From contig NZ_LSJI01000266.1 of NCBI RefSeq assembly GCF_001557235.1, positions 10,163 through 74,162 of the forward strand: 64,000 nt of DNA. The letters are read 5' to 3'. This DNA is from Phenylobacterium sp. CCH9-H3. GTDB taxonomy: Bacteria > Pseudomonadota > Alphaproteobacteria > Caulobacterales > Caulobacteraceae. The notes beneath the pieces are model-generated. The model did not search any database. It was not told the DNA's origin and worked only from the letters and a program-made list of their open reading frames with translations. The position numbers and the translations under genes were made by a program. This document shows, piece after piece, positions 7,785-16,019 of this stretch; position 1 is the stretch's first letter, and each line of letters starts with the position of its first letter.

Positions 7785-8888
7785 ATGATCCGGCGCCTCA
7801 CGGCGATCGCGGCGGCGATAGCGTTCCTGAGCGCGTGCAGCCGGCCGCCCACCCCGGAGGCAAAGGCGCCGGAGGCTGAGCCGGTGGCCAAGATCCGCTC
7901 GGCGCAGGCCGGATACGAGCCGGCGGAAAGCCCGACGCTGAAGGCGGTGAAGGCGCGCGGCTATGTGGCTTGCGGCGTTCATGAGGGCCTGCCGGGCTTC
8001 GCCCTTCGGGACGCCCGCGGCGCTTGGCGGGGCTTCGACGTCGACATCTGCCGCGCCGTGGCGGCCGCGACGCTGGGCGACGCGACCAAGGTGCGGTTCA
8101 CCGTCGTCGGCGCCCAGGATCGCTTCGGCGCCCTGCAGAAGGGCCAGTTGGATCTGCTGTCGCGCAACACCTCCCAGACCTTCGCGCGCGAGGTCGGGCT
8201 GGGGGTGACCTTTCCGGTCGTGACCTACTACGACGGCCAAGGATTCCTCGCGCCACGGTCGATGAGCCTGACCAGCGCCGAGGAGTTGAACGGCGCCCGG
8301 GTCTGCGTGCAGGAGGGCACGGCCAGCGCGGGCAACGTCGAGGACTATTTTCGCGTCCGCGGGCTGAAGTATCGCCCCGTGATGGCCGCCACCGAGGAGA
8401 AGGCGCGCCAGCTGTACGAGGCCGAGAGCTGCGACGTCTTCACCGCGGACATCTCGGCGCTGGCGGCCTCGCGCTCGCTGCTGAGCAACCCCAACGGCCA
8501 TGTGATCCTGCCCGATGTGATCTCGAAGGAGCCGCTCGGGCCCGTGGTGCGCCAGGACGATCCCGTATGGGCCGATATCGTGCGCTGGACAGTCTATGCG
8601 ACGCTGCTGGGCGAGGAACTGGGCCTGAGCGCGCGCACGGTGGAACAGGCCCGTGAGACCGCCACCGACCCCGAGACGCGTCGGCTGTTGGGCGTGGAGG
8701 GCGACCTCGGCGCCCTGCTGGGGCTGAAGGCCGATTGGGCGTTCCAGGTGATCCGGCAGGTGGGCGCCTATCACGAGATCTTCCGCCGCGACCTGGGTCA
8801 GGACTCGGCCCTGCGCCTGGACCGCGGCCTGAACGCTCTGTGGAACGCGCCGGCCCCCGGGCTCATGTACGCGCCGCCCATGCGGTGA
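7785..8888 (+). CDS. AapJ-like amino-acid-binding lipoprotein
   Basis: A 367-residue family-3 solute-binding protein of the general L-amino-acid (AapJ/BztA) type. The start has a lipobox (LSAC, Cys19), so it should be membrane-anchored. The body shows TLKAVKARGYVACGV, LPGF....GAWRGFDVDICRAVAAATLGD, KVRF.V......FGALQKGQLDLLSRNTS and a long C-terminal helical part (ADWAFQVIRQVGAYHEIFRRDLG). The AAGGGAG ribosome site fixes the start. No permease or ATPase genes are adjacent, so it is an orphan binding protein. Proximity to metC, sseA and cysK suggests, but does not show, a sulfur amino acid ligand. Confidence 0.8.
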   Translation: MIRRLTAIAAAIAFLSACSRPPTPEAKAPEAEPVAKIRSAQAGYEPAESPTLKAVKARGYVACGVHEGLPGFALRDARGAWRGFDVDICRAVAAATLGDATKVRFTVVGAQDRFGALQKGQLDLLSRNTSQTFAREVGLGVTFPVVTYYDGQGFLAPRSMSLTSAEELNGARVCVQEGTASAGNVEDYFRVRGLKYRPVMAATEEKARQLYEAESCDVFTADISALAASRSLLSNPNGHVILPDVISKEPLGPVVRQDDPVWADIVRWTVYATLLGEELGLSARTVEQARETATDPETRRLLGVEGDLGALLGLKADWAFQVIRQVGAYHEIFRRDLGQDSALRLDRGLNALWNAPAPGLMYAPPMR

Positions 8889-8895
8889 GGGGCCG

Positions 8896-9393
8896 CTAAA
8901 GCTCCATCAGCATGGCGCAGCGGTCGTGGAGTCCCTTGGCGGCCTCGTAGGCGAGCGCCTGGCGGAGGCTGGCGGGCGCGTCCTGCGGGTCCCATTCGCG
9001 GAAGCCGAACGAGGCGTAGAAGGGGGCGTTCCAGGGCACGTTGCGGAAGGTGGTCAGGCTGAGGGCGGTGAGCCCGTGCGCCCGGCCGTAGGCGGCTGCG
9101 GTCTCGAGCAACTGGCGGCCTACACCCTTGCCCTGGTGCTCGCGAAGGACGTCCACCTCGTCGATGTGCAGGCGCTGGCCATCGACGCGGCCGGCCAGGT
9201 AGCCAACGGGGCCGTCCTCGATCTCGGCGACCCAGAGCGTGCCCGCGGCCAGGTGGGGGCGCCAGGCGTCGACCGGGGAGGCGTCGGAGAACAGCCAGGC
9301 GGGGACATCACGCCCCTCGAACGCGGCGGCGGCCGAGCGTTCGATCTGGGGCAGGTGCGGCAGGTCGCTCTCTCGGGCCAGGCGGATCTGGAT
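8896..9393 (-). CDS. GNAT acetyltransferase with a non-canonical start
   Basis: A GCN5-type N-acetyltransferase. Motif A is VDVLREHQGKGVGRQLLETA (acetyl-CoA binding) and the C-terminal half contains PFYASFGFREW. The fold's N-terminal half (IRLARESDLPHLPQIERSA ... LWVAEIEDGPVGYLAGRVDG) is also in frame, right after the sulfurtransferase stop, but has no ATG, GTG or TTG. The first common start is GTG at 9156-9154, which would remove half the domain. I give ATC at 9393-9391, preceded by GGAG at 8-nt spacing (165 residues); CTG at 9381-9379 is the alternative. It ends 7 bp from the convergent binding-protein gene. Confidence 0.65.
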   Translation of the reverse strand: MQIRLARESDLPHLPQIERSAAAAFEGRDVPAWLFSDASPVDAWRPHLAAGTLWVAEIEDGPVGYLAGRVDGQRLHIDEVDVLREHQGKGVGRQLLETAAAYGRAHGLTALSLTTFRNVPWNAPFYASFGFREWDPQDAPASLRQALAYEAAKGLHDRCAMLMEL

Positions 9394-9396
9394 GGG

Positions 9397-10239
9397 TCAG
9401 GCTCCTGTGACCACGGCGGTGTCGGGTCGGCCGCCCCACTCGGTCCACGAGCCATCGTAGACCGCCACGTCGAACCGCCCCAGCCGCGCCAGAGCCAGGG
9501 CCAGCACCGAGGCGGTGACTCCGGAACCGCAGGTGGTGACGATGGGGCGGGCCAGATCGATGTGCGCAAAGACCGGCCGCAGCTCGGCCGCGGACTTTAG
9601 TGTGCCGTCGGGGTTCACGACCTGGTCGAAGGGCAGGTTCAGCGCGCCGGGCATATGGCCGGAGCGGAGGCTGGCGCGGGGCTCCGGCGCCTCGCCGCGG
9701 AAGCGGCCGGCCGACCGGGCGTCGACCACCTGGGCCGAGTTGTCGGCCAGCACGCCCGCGACGGCGTCCAGGTCCTTCACGAGGCTGGCGTCCGCGCGGG
9801 GGGCGACGGCGACGGGCGAGGGGTTCGGGACAGCCGTCGCCACGGGACGCCCCTCGGCGCGCCACGCCTTCAGCCCGCCGTCGAGAACGAAGACGTCCGC
9901 ATAGCCCATGGCGCGCAGGGTCCACCACACGCGCGGCGCCGAGTAGATGCCGTGGGCGTCGTAGACGACGATGGTGGAGTCCCGCCCCAGCTCCAACGCT
10001 CCGGCCGCGTCGGCGAACGCCTCGGGCGTCGGCAGCATGTGCGGAAGGTCTGTGGTCGGGTCGGCGATGGCGTTGATGTCGAAGAACACCGCGCCGGGGA
10101 TGTGGCCGGCCAAGTAGCTGTCGCGCCCGTGGCCTGGCTGGCCCACGAGGGGCAGGGTGGCGTCGACGATCCGAAGGCCCGGGTCTCCCAGCCGCTCGGC
10201 CAGCCAGGCGGTGGAGACGAGGGGGTCTATTCCAGCCAT
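9397..10239 (-). CDS. sseA: 3-mercaptopyruvate sulfurtransferase
   Basis: A 280-residue tandem-rhodanese protein. The N-terminal inactive domain (about 5-130) has the linker sequence AHGIYSAPRVWWTLRAMGY. The C-terminal domain carries the active loop CGSGVTA, Cys237. The CG(S/T)GVTA form is typical of 3-mercaptopyruvate sulfurtransferases, whereas thiosulfate sulfurtransferases have CRKGVTA. It transfers sulfur from mercaptopyruvate to thiols or cyanide. Its start overlaps the cysteine synthase gene by 13 bp, indicating a cysteine-metabolism operon cysK-sseA-GNAT. Confidence 0.9.
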   Translation of the reverse strand: MAGIDPLVSTAWLAERLGDPGLRIVDATLPLVGQPGHGRDSYLAGHIPGAVFFDINAIADPTTDLPHMLPTPEAFADAAGALELGRDSTIVVYDAHGIYSAPRVWWTLRAMGYADVFVLDGGLKAWRAEGRPVATAVPNPSPVAVAPRADASLVKDLDAVAGVLADNSAQVVDARSAGRFRGEAPEPRASLRSGHMPGALNLPFDQVVNPDGTLKSAAELRPVFAHIDLARPIVTTCGSGVTASVLALALARLGRFDVAVYDGSWTEWGGRPDTAVVTGA

Positions 10240-11228
10240 GAGGGAACCGGCAGGCCCTTCTCCCGCAGGAACGGCGGGTTGTAGATCTTGGATTGATACC
10301 GCTGGCCGTGGTCGCAGAGCACGGTGACGATGGTGTGGCCCGGGCCCAGGTCCTGGGCCATCCGGATGGCGCCGGCGACGTTGATTCCGGTCGAACCGCC
10401 CATGACCAGGCCCTCGAATTCCATCAGGTCGAAAATGGCCAGCAGCATCTCCTCGTCGGAGATGCGATAGGCGTGGTCGACCGCAAGGTCGGTGAGGTTG
10501 GCGGTGATCCGGCCCTGCCCGATGCCCTCGCTGATCGAACTGCCCTCGGCCTTCAGCTCGCCGTCGGTGTAATATTTGTAGAGCGCGGCGCCGTGGGGAT
10601 CGGCCAGGCCGATCTTCACCTTGGGGTTTCGTTCACGCAGGGCCTGCGCCACGCCGGCCAGCGTGCCGCCCGAGCCGACGGCGCTGATGAAGGCGTCGAC
10701 CTTGCCCTCGGTCTGCGCCCAGATTTCCGGGCCGGTGCCCCGGATGTGCGCTTCGCGATTGGCGACATTGTCGAACTGGTTGGCCCAGACCGCGCCGTTC
10801 GGCTCCTTTGCGTCAAGTTCTGCGGCCAGACGTCCGGAATATTTCACGTAATTCATCTCGTTGGCGTAGGGGACGGCGTCCACCTCGACCAGTTCGGCGC
10901 CATAGAGCCGGATGGCGTCCTTCTTCTCCTGGCTCTGGGTGCGGGGGATGACGATGGTGCATCTATAGCCCAGCGCCTTGCCGACCATGGCCAGGCCGAT
11001 GCCGGTATTGCCCGCCGTGCCTTCGACGATCCGGCCGCCGGGCCGCAGCAGCCCCTTCTGCTCGGCGTCGCGCACGATGTAGAGCGCCGCCCGGTCCTTC
11101 ACCGACTGGCCGGGGTTCATGAACTCCGCCTTGGCGAGGATCTCGCACCCCGTCATCTCGCTGGCGCGGCGCAGCCGCAGGAGCGGCGTGTTGCCGATGA
11201 GGTCGAGGACGGAAGGCGCGACGGTCAT
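10227..11228 (-). CDS. cysK: Cysteine synthase (O-acetylserine sulfhydrylase)
   Basis: A 333-residue fold-type II PLP enzyme that makes cysteine from O-acetylserine and sulfide. The PLP lysine is Lys44 in NPGQSVKDRAA; the substrate loop is EGTAGNTGIGLA and the phosphate loop GSGGTLAGV. The EGTAGNTG variant and about 330-residue length are those of the 'cysteine synthase A' group common in alphaproteobacteria; E. coli CysK reads PTSGNTG, so side activities cannot be excluded. First gene of a leftward operon with sseA. Confidence 0.88.
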   Translation of the reverse strand: MTVAPSVLDLIGNTPLLRLRRASEMTGCEILAKAEFMNPGQSVKDRAALYIVRDAEQKGLLRPGGRIVEGTAGNTGIGLAMVGKALGYRCTIVIPRTQSQEKKDAIRLYGAELVEVDAVPYANEMNYVKYSGRLAAELDAKEPNGAVWANQFDNVANREAHIRGTGPEIWAQTEGKVDAFISAVGSGGTLAGVAQALRERNPKVKIGLADPHGAALYKYYTDGELKAEGSSISEGIGQGRITANLTDLAVDHAYRISDEEMLLAIFDLMEFEGLVMGGSTGINVAGAIRMAQDLGPGHTIVTVLCDHGQRYQSKIYNPPFLREKGLPVPSWLE

Positions 11229-11273
11229 GGCCGCCTACTTAAGGAAGCGCAGCGGCGCAGAACAGGGGCCTGC

Positions 11274-12494
11274 TCAAGCTTTGATGAGGCTGAGCTGCAC
11301 CACGTCGGTGCGCTCGGTCCGGAATCCGGCCTCGCAATAGCTGAGGTAGAAGCGCCAGAGCTTGCGGAAGCGCTCGTCGAAACCCAGGCGGGTGATCTCG
11401 TCCCAGGCCGCCTCGAACCGCCGGCCCCACTCGGCGAGGGTGTCGGCGTAGCAGACTCCGAAGCGGGAGATCGGCCCCCAGGCCAGGCCAGCCCGGTCGG
11501 TGGCCGCCTTGAGCCGCTCCTCAGACGGCAGCATGCCGCCCGGGAAGATGTATTTCTGGATGAAGTCGGGCGTCCGCCTGTAGTGCTCGAAATACTCGTC
11601 GCGGATGGTGATGATCTGCAGCCCCGCCTGGCCGCCCGGCTTCAGACTGTCGCGCACCTTGTCGAAATAGGTGGGCCAGTACCGCTCGCCGACGGCTTCG
11701 AACATCTCGATGGACGCCACGCGGTCGAACCGGCCCGCCACGTCGCGGTAGTCGATCAGCTGGATGTCGGCCTTCTCGTTGAGGCCCTGGCGGAACATCC
11801 GCTCCTTGGCGAACTTGAACTGTTCCTCGGAGATGGTGATGGCGGTGACCTTGGCGCCCACGTCCTTCGCGGCGAATTCGGCGAAGCCGCCCCAGCCGCA
11901 GCCGATCTCGAGAACATGGTGGTCCGGCGCCAGGCCCATGCTCTCGCACAGGGTCCGGTACTTGCGCTTCTGGGCGTCGGACAGGGCCTCGCCCGGGCGT
12001 TCGAACCGCGCCGCCGAATAGGTCATCGTGGCGTCGAGCCAGCGGGAATAGAACGCGTTACCCAGGTCGTAGTGAGCCTGGATGTTCTTCTTCGAGCCCG
12101 CCCGGCTGTTGTTGCGGCCCAGGGCGTGCTCCAGGACGTTCAGCGCGGCCATGAACCGCGAGCCGAACGACACCTTCTCGAAGCGCGCGTAGTTCTGCGC
12201 CAGCACCTCAAGAAGCACCGACAGGTCGGGCGTGTCCCATTCGCCGGCCATGTAGCCTTCGCCAAAGCCGATGGTGCCGTTCGAGATGGTGCGCTTGATG
12301 AAGTCGTAGTCGCGCACGACCAGCCGCGCCTCCGGGCCGGGCTCGCGCCCCTCCAGGCGGATCTCGCGGCCGTCCGGCAGCACGAAGGTCATGACCCCCG
12401 TGTTCCAGTTCCGGATGATCGTCCGCGCCGCCGCCCTGAACACCAGCGGTGTTCCCGACAGGTCCGTCACCGGCGAACCTCCGACCATTCTCAC
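11274..12494 (-). CDS. cfa: Cyclopropane-fatty-acyl-phospholipid synthase
   Basis: A 406-residue SAM-dependent enzyme that methylenates cis double bonds of membrane lipids. The N-terminal lipid-binding part has IGFGEGYMAGEWDTPDL. The linker AHYDLGNAFYSRWLD..MTYS is followed by the SAM motif VLEIGCGWGGFAEFAA, the family block SIEMFEAVGERYWPTYF and the C-terminal RRTPDFIQKYIFPGGMLPS. All core CFA landmarks are intact. It lies upstream of cysK on the same strand but is separated by 45 bp and is functionally unrelated. Confidence 0.92.
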   Translation of the reverse strand: MRMVGGSPVTDLSGTPLVFRAAARTIIRNWNTGVMTFVLPDGREIRLEGREPGPEARLVVRDYDFIKRTISNGTIGFGEGYMAGEWDTPDLSVLLEVLAQNYARFEKVSFGSRFMAALNVLEHALGRNNSRAGSKKNIQAHYDLGNAFYSRWLDATMTYSAARFERPGEALSDAQKRKYRTLCESMGLAPDHHVLEIGCGWGGFAEFAAKDVGAKVTAITISEEQFKFAKERMFRQGLNEKADIQLIDYRDVAGRFDRVASIEMFEAVGERYWPTYFDKVRDSLKPGGQAGLQIITIRDEYFEHYRRTPDFIQKYIFPGGMLPSEERLKAATDRAGLAWGPISRFGVCYADTLAEWGRRFEAAWDEITRLGFDERFRKLWRFYLSYCEAGFRTERTDVVQLSLIKA

Positions 12495-12594
12495 GCCCCT
12501 TTACCCATGCCGAGGATAGCACCGACGGCGTCCTGCGCTATCGGGCGTGCGGGATGTACGGTCAAGACGCCGGTCGGGACGCGCCGGATTGGGC

Positions 12595-12623
12595 TTGAGA
12601 TGGGCGGCGGGTCGGGCGACTAG
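12595..12623 (+). promoter_or_regulatory. Candidate promoter of kdsA
   Basis: TTGAGA (12595-12600) and GACTAG (12618-12623) are 17 bp apart and lie 28 bp before the kdsA ATG, in the region divergent from cfa. The -10 match is moderate. Confidence 0.45.
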
Positions 12624-12650
12624 AGGCGCGAACGCCCCCAAAGGAGCACC

Positions 12651-13508
12651 ATGGCCACGCTGACGCTCAATCGCTGGAACCTGTCGATCGGCGACGGCCA
12701 GCCGCTGGTCGTGATCGCAGGCCTGAACGTGTTCGAGGACCTGGACATGGCCCTGGACGTGGGCGGCCGGCTCAAGGCGACCTGCGCCACGCTGGGTCTG
12801 CCCTATGTGTTCAAGGCCAGCTTCGACAAGGCGAACCGCTCCTCGATCCGAAGCTACCGCGGCCCGGGCCTGGCTGAGGGGCTGAGGATGCTGGCCGCCG
12901 TGAAGGCGGAGCTGGACGTCCCGATCTGCACCGATCTGCACGAGGCCGAGCAGGCCGAGCCGGTGGCGGCGGTGGCCGACCTGGTCCAGATCCCCGCCTT
13001 CCTGTGCCGCCAGACCGACCTCGTGGTGGCGACGGCCCGGGCGACGGCCGCAGCGGGCGGATTGCTGCACGTGAAGAAGGGCCAGTTCCTGGCGCCCTGG
13101 GACGCGCGCGCCATCGTCGACAAGATCCGCGAGGCGACGCCGGGCCGGGAGCTCACCATCCTGTGCGAGCGCGGGGTCTCCTTCGGCTATAACAACCTGG
13201 TGGTGGACATGCTGGGGTTGGAGCGGATGAAGGAGCTGGGCGTGCCGGTCACCATCGACGCCACCCACGCCGTCCAGCTCCCCGGCGCCGACCCGCGGAG
13301 TAACAGCGTGGCCACGGGCGGGCGGCGCGAGGGGGTGCCGGTCATCGCCCGCGCGGCCGTGGCCGCCGGCGCGGACGGGGTGTTCCTGGAGTTCCACCCC
13401 GACCCCGACCGGGCCCTCTGCGACGGCCCCAGCGCGCTGCCGCTCAGCGCCGCCGAAGGGCTCCTGAAGCAACTCAAGGCCATCCACGCGGCCGTCCGCG
13501 CGGCTTGA
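12651..13508 (+). CDS. kdsA: 3-deoxy-8-phosphooctulonate synthase (KDO-8-P synthase)
   Basis: A 285-residue TIM-barrel enzyme condensing PEP with arabinose-5-phosphate in LPS core synthesis. Signatures are FKASFDKANRSS, CTDLHEAEQ, QIPAFLCRQTDL, KKGQFLAPWD and GVFLEFHPDPD. Residue 26 is Asn (AGLNVFED), as in the metal-independent class of E. coli; metal-dependent enzymes have Cys there. The ATG follows AAAGGAG. It begins a cluster with hldE and hldD that supplies the KDO-heptose inner core. Confidence 0.95.
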   Translation: MATLTLNRWNLSIGDGQPLVVIAGLNVFEDLDMALDVGGRLKATCATLGLPYVFKASFDKANRSSIRSYRGPGLAEGLRMLAAVKAELDVPICTDLHEAEQAEPVAAVADLVQIPAFLCRQTDLVVATARATAAAGGLLHVKKGQFLAPWDARAIVDKIREATPGRELTILCERGVSFGYNNLVVDMLGLERMKELGVPVTIDATHAVQLPGADPRSNSVATGGRREGVPVIARAAVAAGADGVFLEFHPDPDRALCDGPSALPLSAAEGLLKQLKAIHAAVRAA

Positions 13509-13541
13509 CCGACCCGCCAACGCGCCGCACACGCTAGCGCC

Positions 13542-15020
13542 ATGGATCTGGCCGCCCTGCAGCACCTGCTCGGAGAGCTTCCCGGCAAGCGCGTCGCCTG
13601 CGTAGGCGACCTGATGGTGGACCGCTTCGTCTACGGCGGGGTGAGCCGCGTCTCGCCCGAGGCGCCCATTCCCGTCCTGGCGCGGTCGCACGAGCTGAAG
13701 ATGCTGGGCGGGGCCGGCAATGTGGCCCGCAACATCGCCGCCCTGGGCGGCTCGGTCGCCCTGGTGGGTCTGGTCGGCGGAGACGCTGAGGGCCACGACG
13801 CCTCGCGCCTGGTCGGCGAGGAAGAGCCGGCGATCGAGGGCTATCTGGTCACCGACGCCGACCGTCCGACGACCCTGAAGACCCGTTTCATCTCGGGCGG
13901 CCAGCAGCTCCTCCGCGTCGACCTGGAAGAGAGCCGGCCGGTCACCGGCGAGGTCGAACAGCGCCTGATCCGCACGATCCGCGACGCCGCGCGCGGGGCC
14001 GGCGTGGTGCTGATCTCGGACTACGGCAAGGGCGTGGTCACCGATGCGGTGATCGCCGCCGCGCACGAGGTGGCCGCAGAGACTGGCGCTAAGGTCATCG
14101 TCGATTCCAAGGCTCGCTCGTTCGCTCGCTACGGCGACATCGACCTGGTCAAGCCGAACGCCTCGGAGCTCGCCTACGCCACCGACATGCCGACCGAGAC
14201 CGACGCGGAGCTGGAGGTGGCCATCGCGCGCGCGCTGGAGCTGTGGTCGACCAGGGGCGTGCTGGTGACCCGGGCGGCCAAGGGGGTGTCCCTGGGCCTG
14301 CGCGGCCAGCCGGTCCGACACTTCCGCACGGTGGCGCGGGAGGTGTTCGACGCCTCGGGCGCCGGCGACACTGCCCTTGCGGCCCTGGGCCTGGCCATGG
14401 CCGCGGGCGCCGACCTGGACACCGCCATCGGCTTCGCACAGCTCGCCTCCGGCGTGGCCGTGGGCAAGGCCGGCACGGCCACCGTCAGCCCGGACGAACT
14501 GGTCGAGGCGGTGCTGTCGGCCCACACCGCCGTGGTCGAGGGGAAGGTCGCGACCATCCAGCGCCTGGGCGAGGAAGTGGCGCGCTGGCGGGCCCAGGGG
14601 CTGAAAGTGGGTTTCACCAACGGCTGCTTCGACATCCTGCACAAGGGACACGTGGCCTATCTGGCCCAGGCCCGCACCTGGTGCGACCGCCTGATCGTGG
14701 GCGTGAATTCCGACGCCTCGGTTCGCGAGCTGAAGGGCGAGGGGCGTCCCGTCAACGACCTGGAGAGCCGCGCCCTGGTGCTGGCCAGCCTGCGGAGCGT
14801 CGATCTCGTGGCGCCGTTCGAGGAGCCGACACCGCTGCGGCTGATCGAGGCGGCCCGGCCCGACGTCCTGATCAAGGGGGCGGACTACACAGAGGACGAA
14901 GTGGTCGGCGGCGACCTGGTCAAGTCGTGGGGCGGCGAGGTGAAGCTGGCCGAGATCGTCGACGGCTATTCCACCTCGGCCGCCATCGCCCGCATCGCGA
15001 AGAAGGAAGCCAACGGATGA
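13542..15020 (+). CDS. hldE: Bifunctional heptose-7-phosphate kinase/heptose-1-phosphate adenylyltransferase
   Basis: A 492-residue fusion of two steps of ADP-heptose synthesis. The N-terminal PfkB-type kinase (about 1-320) has GGAGNVARN and the catalytic DASGAGDT. The C-terminal nucleotidyltransferase (about 352-490) has GFTNGCFDILHKGHV with the HxGH-like motif. Both active sites look complete. It starts 33 bp after kdsA and its stop overlaps hldD as ATGA, implying coupled translation. Confidence 0.95.
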   Translation: MDLAALQHLLGELPGKRVACVGDLMVDRFVYGGVSRVSPEAPIPVLARSHELKMLGGAGNVARNIAALGGSVALVGLVGGDAEGHDASRLVGEEEPAIEGYLVTDADRPTTLKTRFISGGQQLLRVDLEESRPVTGEVEQRLIRTIRDAARGAGVVLISDYGKGVVTDAVIAAAHEVAAETGAKVIVDSKARSFARYGDIDLVKPNASELAYATDMPTETDAELEVAIARALELWSTRGVLVTRAAKGVSLGLRGQPVRHFRTVAREVFDASGAGDTALAALGLAMAAGADLDTAIGFAQLASGVAVGKAGTATVSPDELVEAVLSAHTAVVEGKVATIQRLGEEVARWRAQGLKVGFTNGCFDILHKGHVAYLAQARTWCDRLIVGVNSDASVRELKGEGRPVNDLESRALVLASLRSVDLVAPFEEPTPLRLIEAARPDVLIKGADYTEDEVVGGDLVKSWGGEVKLAEIVDGYSTSAAIARIAKKEANG

Positions 15021-16018
15021 CCCGACGCATCGTCTTCGTCACCGGCGGGGCCGGCTTCATCGGCTCGAACATCGCGGCGAAGCTGGCCGAGGACCGCAGC
15101 CTGGACGTTGTCGTCTGCGATCGCCTGCACGAGGCCGAACTGGGCAAGTGGCGCAACATCGCCAAGACCCCGATCGGCGACTTCGTGGCCCCGGAGCAAA
15201 TGTTCGATTGGCTGGAGAAGCGCTGGCGCGACGTCGAGATGGTGGTCCACATGGCGGCCGTGTCGTCGACGACGGAGCCTGACGCCGACAAGATCATCCA
15301 CTCGAACTTCACCCTCAGCCGGGACCTGTTCCGCTGGTGCGCGGACCGGCAGCGGCGACTGATCTACGCCTCGTCGGCGGCCACCTATGGCGCGGGCGAG
15401 GGCGGCTTCGACGACAACAACGACTACGAGGCCCTGGCGGCCCTGCGGCCGCTCAACACCTACGGCTGGTCCAAGGCGCTGTTCGACCTGTTCGCCGTGC
15501 GCCAGGCGGACCGCGACTATGCGCCGCCGCAGTGGGTGGGGCTGAAGTTCTTCAACGTCTACGGGCCGAACGAGGAGCACAAGCACTCGATGAAGTCGGT
15601 GGCGTCGCAGATCTGGCCGAAGGTGCGCGAGGGCCACGCGGTGCAGCTGTTCAAGAGCTACCGCCAGGACGTGCCGGACGGCGGGCAGAAGCGGGACTTC
15701 GTCTATGTGCGGGACGCCGCCGACGTGACCCGCTGGCTGCTGGACAATCCGCAGGTCAACGGCGTCTACAACCTGGGCTCGGGCCAGGCGCGCACCTTCG
15801 AGGACATGGCCCGCCAGGTCTTCGCCGCCGCGGGCAAGAACGCCCAGATCGAATACACCCCGATGCCGCCGGCGATCCGCGACAAGTACCAGTACTTCAC
15901 CGAAGCCAAGATGGAGCGCCTGGCCGAGGCCGGATACGCCCAGCCGCTGACCACGCTGGAGGAGGGGATCGGCGAGTACGTGGGCCGTTACCTCAGCCAG
16001 CCGGACCCCTACCGCTAG
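15017..16018 (+). CDS. hldD: ADP-L-glycero-D-manno-heptose-6-epimerase
   Basis: A 333-residue extended SDR that epimerises ADP-heptose at C6, the last step before transfer to lipid A-KDO. It has the Rossmann motif GGAGFIGSN, YASSAATYG, the active-site NTYGWSKALFD (Tyr-x-x-x-Lys) and the substrate loop FFNVYGPNEEHKHSMKSV typical of HldD. The start is the ATG overlapping the hldE stop. Confidence 0.95.
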   Translation: MTRRIVFVTGGAGFIGSNIAAKLAEDRSLDVVVCDRLHEAELGKWRNIAKTPIGDFVAPEQMFDWLEKRWRDVEMVVHMAAVSSTTEPDADKIIHSNFTLSRDLFRWCADRQRRLIYASSAATYGAGEGGFDDNNDYEALAALRPLNTYGWSKALFDLFAVRQADRDYAPPQWVGLKFFNVYGPNEEHKHSMKSVASQIWPKVREGHAVQLFKSYRQDVPDGGQKRDFVYVRDAADVTRWLLDNPQVNGVYNLGSGQARTFEDMARQVFAAAGKNAQIEYTPMPPAIRDKYQYFTEAKMERLAEAGYAQPLTTLEEGIGEYVGRYLSQPDPYR

Positions 16019-16019
16019 C

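Noticed and set aside
9156-9156. GTG at 9156 as the GNAT start
   Set aside because: It would remove half of a fold that is clearly encoded in frame upstream.
10293-12623. 776-codon open frame antisense to cysK and cfa
   Set aside because: Both genes on the other strand are full-length and well conserved; the antisense frame is Arg/Ala/Gly-rich with no domain, as expected from third-position GC bias.
12501-14651. 716-codon open frame antisense to kdsA and hldE
   Set aside because: Shadow of two conserved genes with complete active sites.
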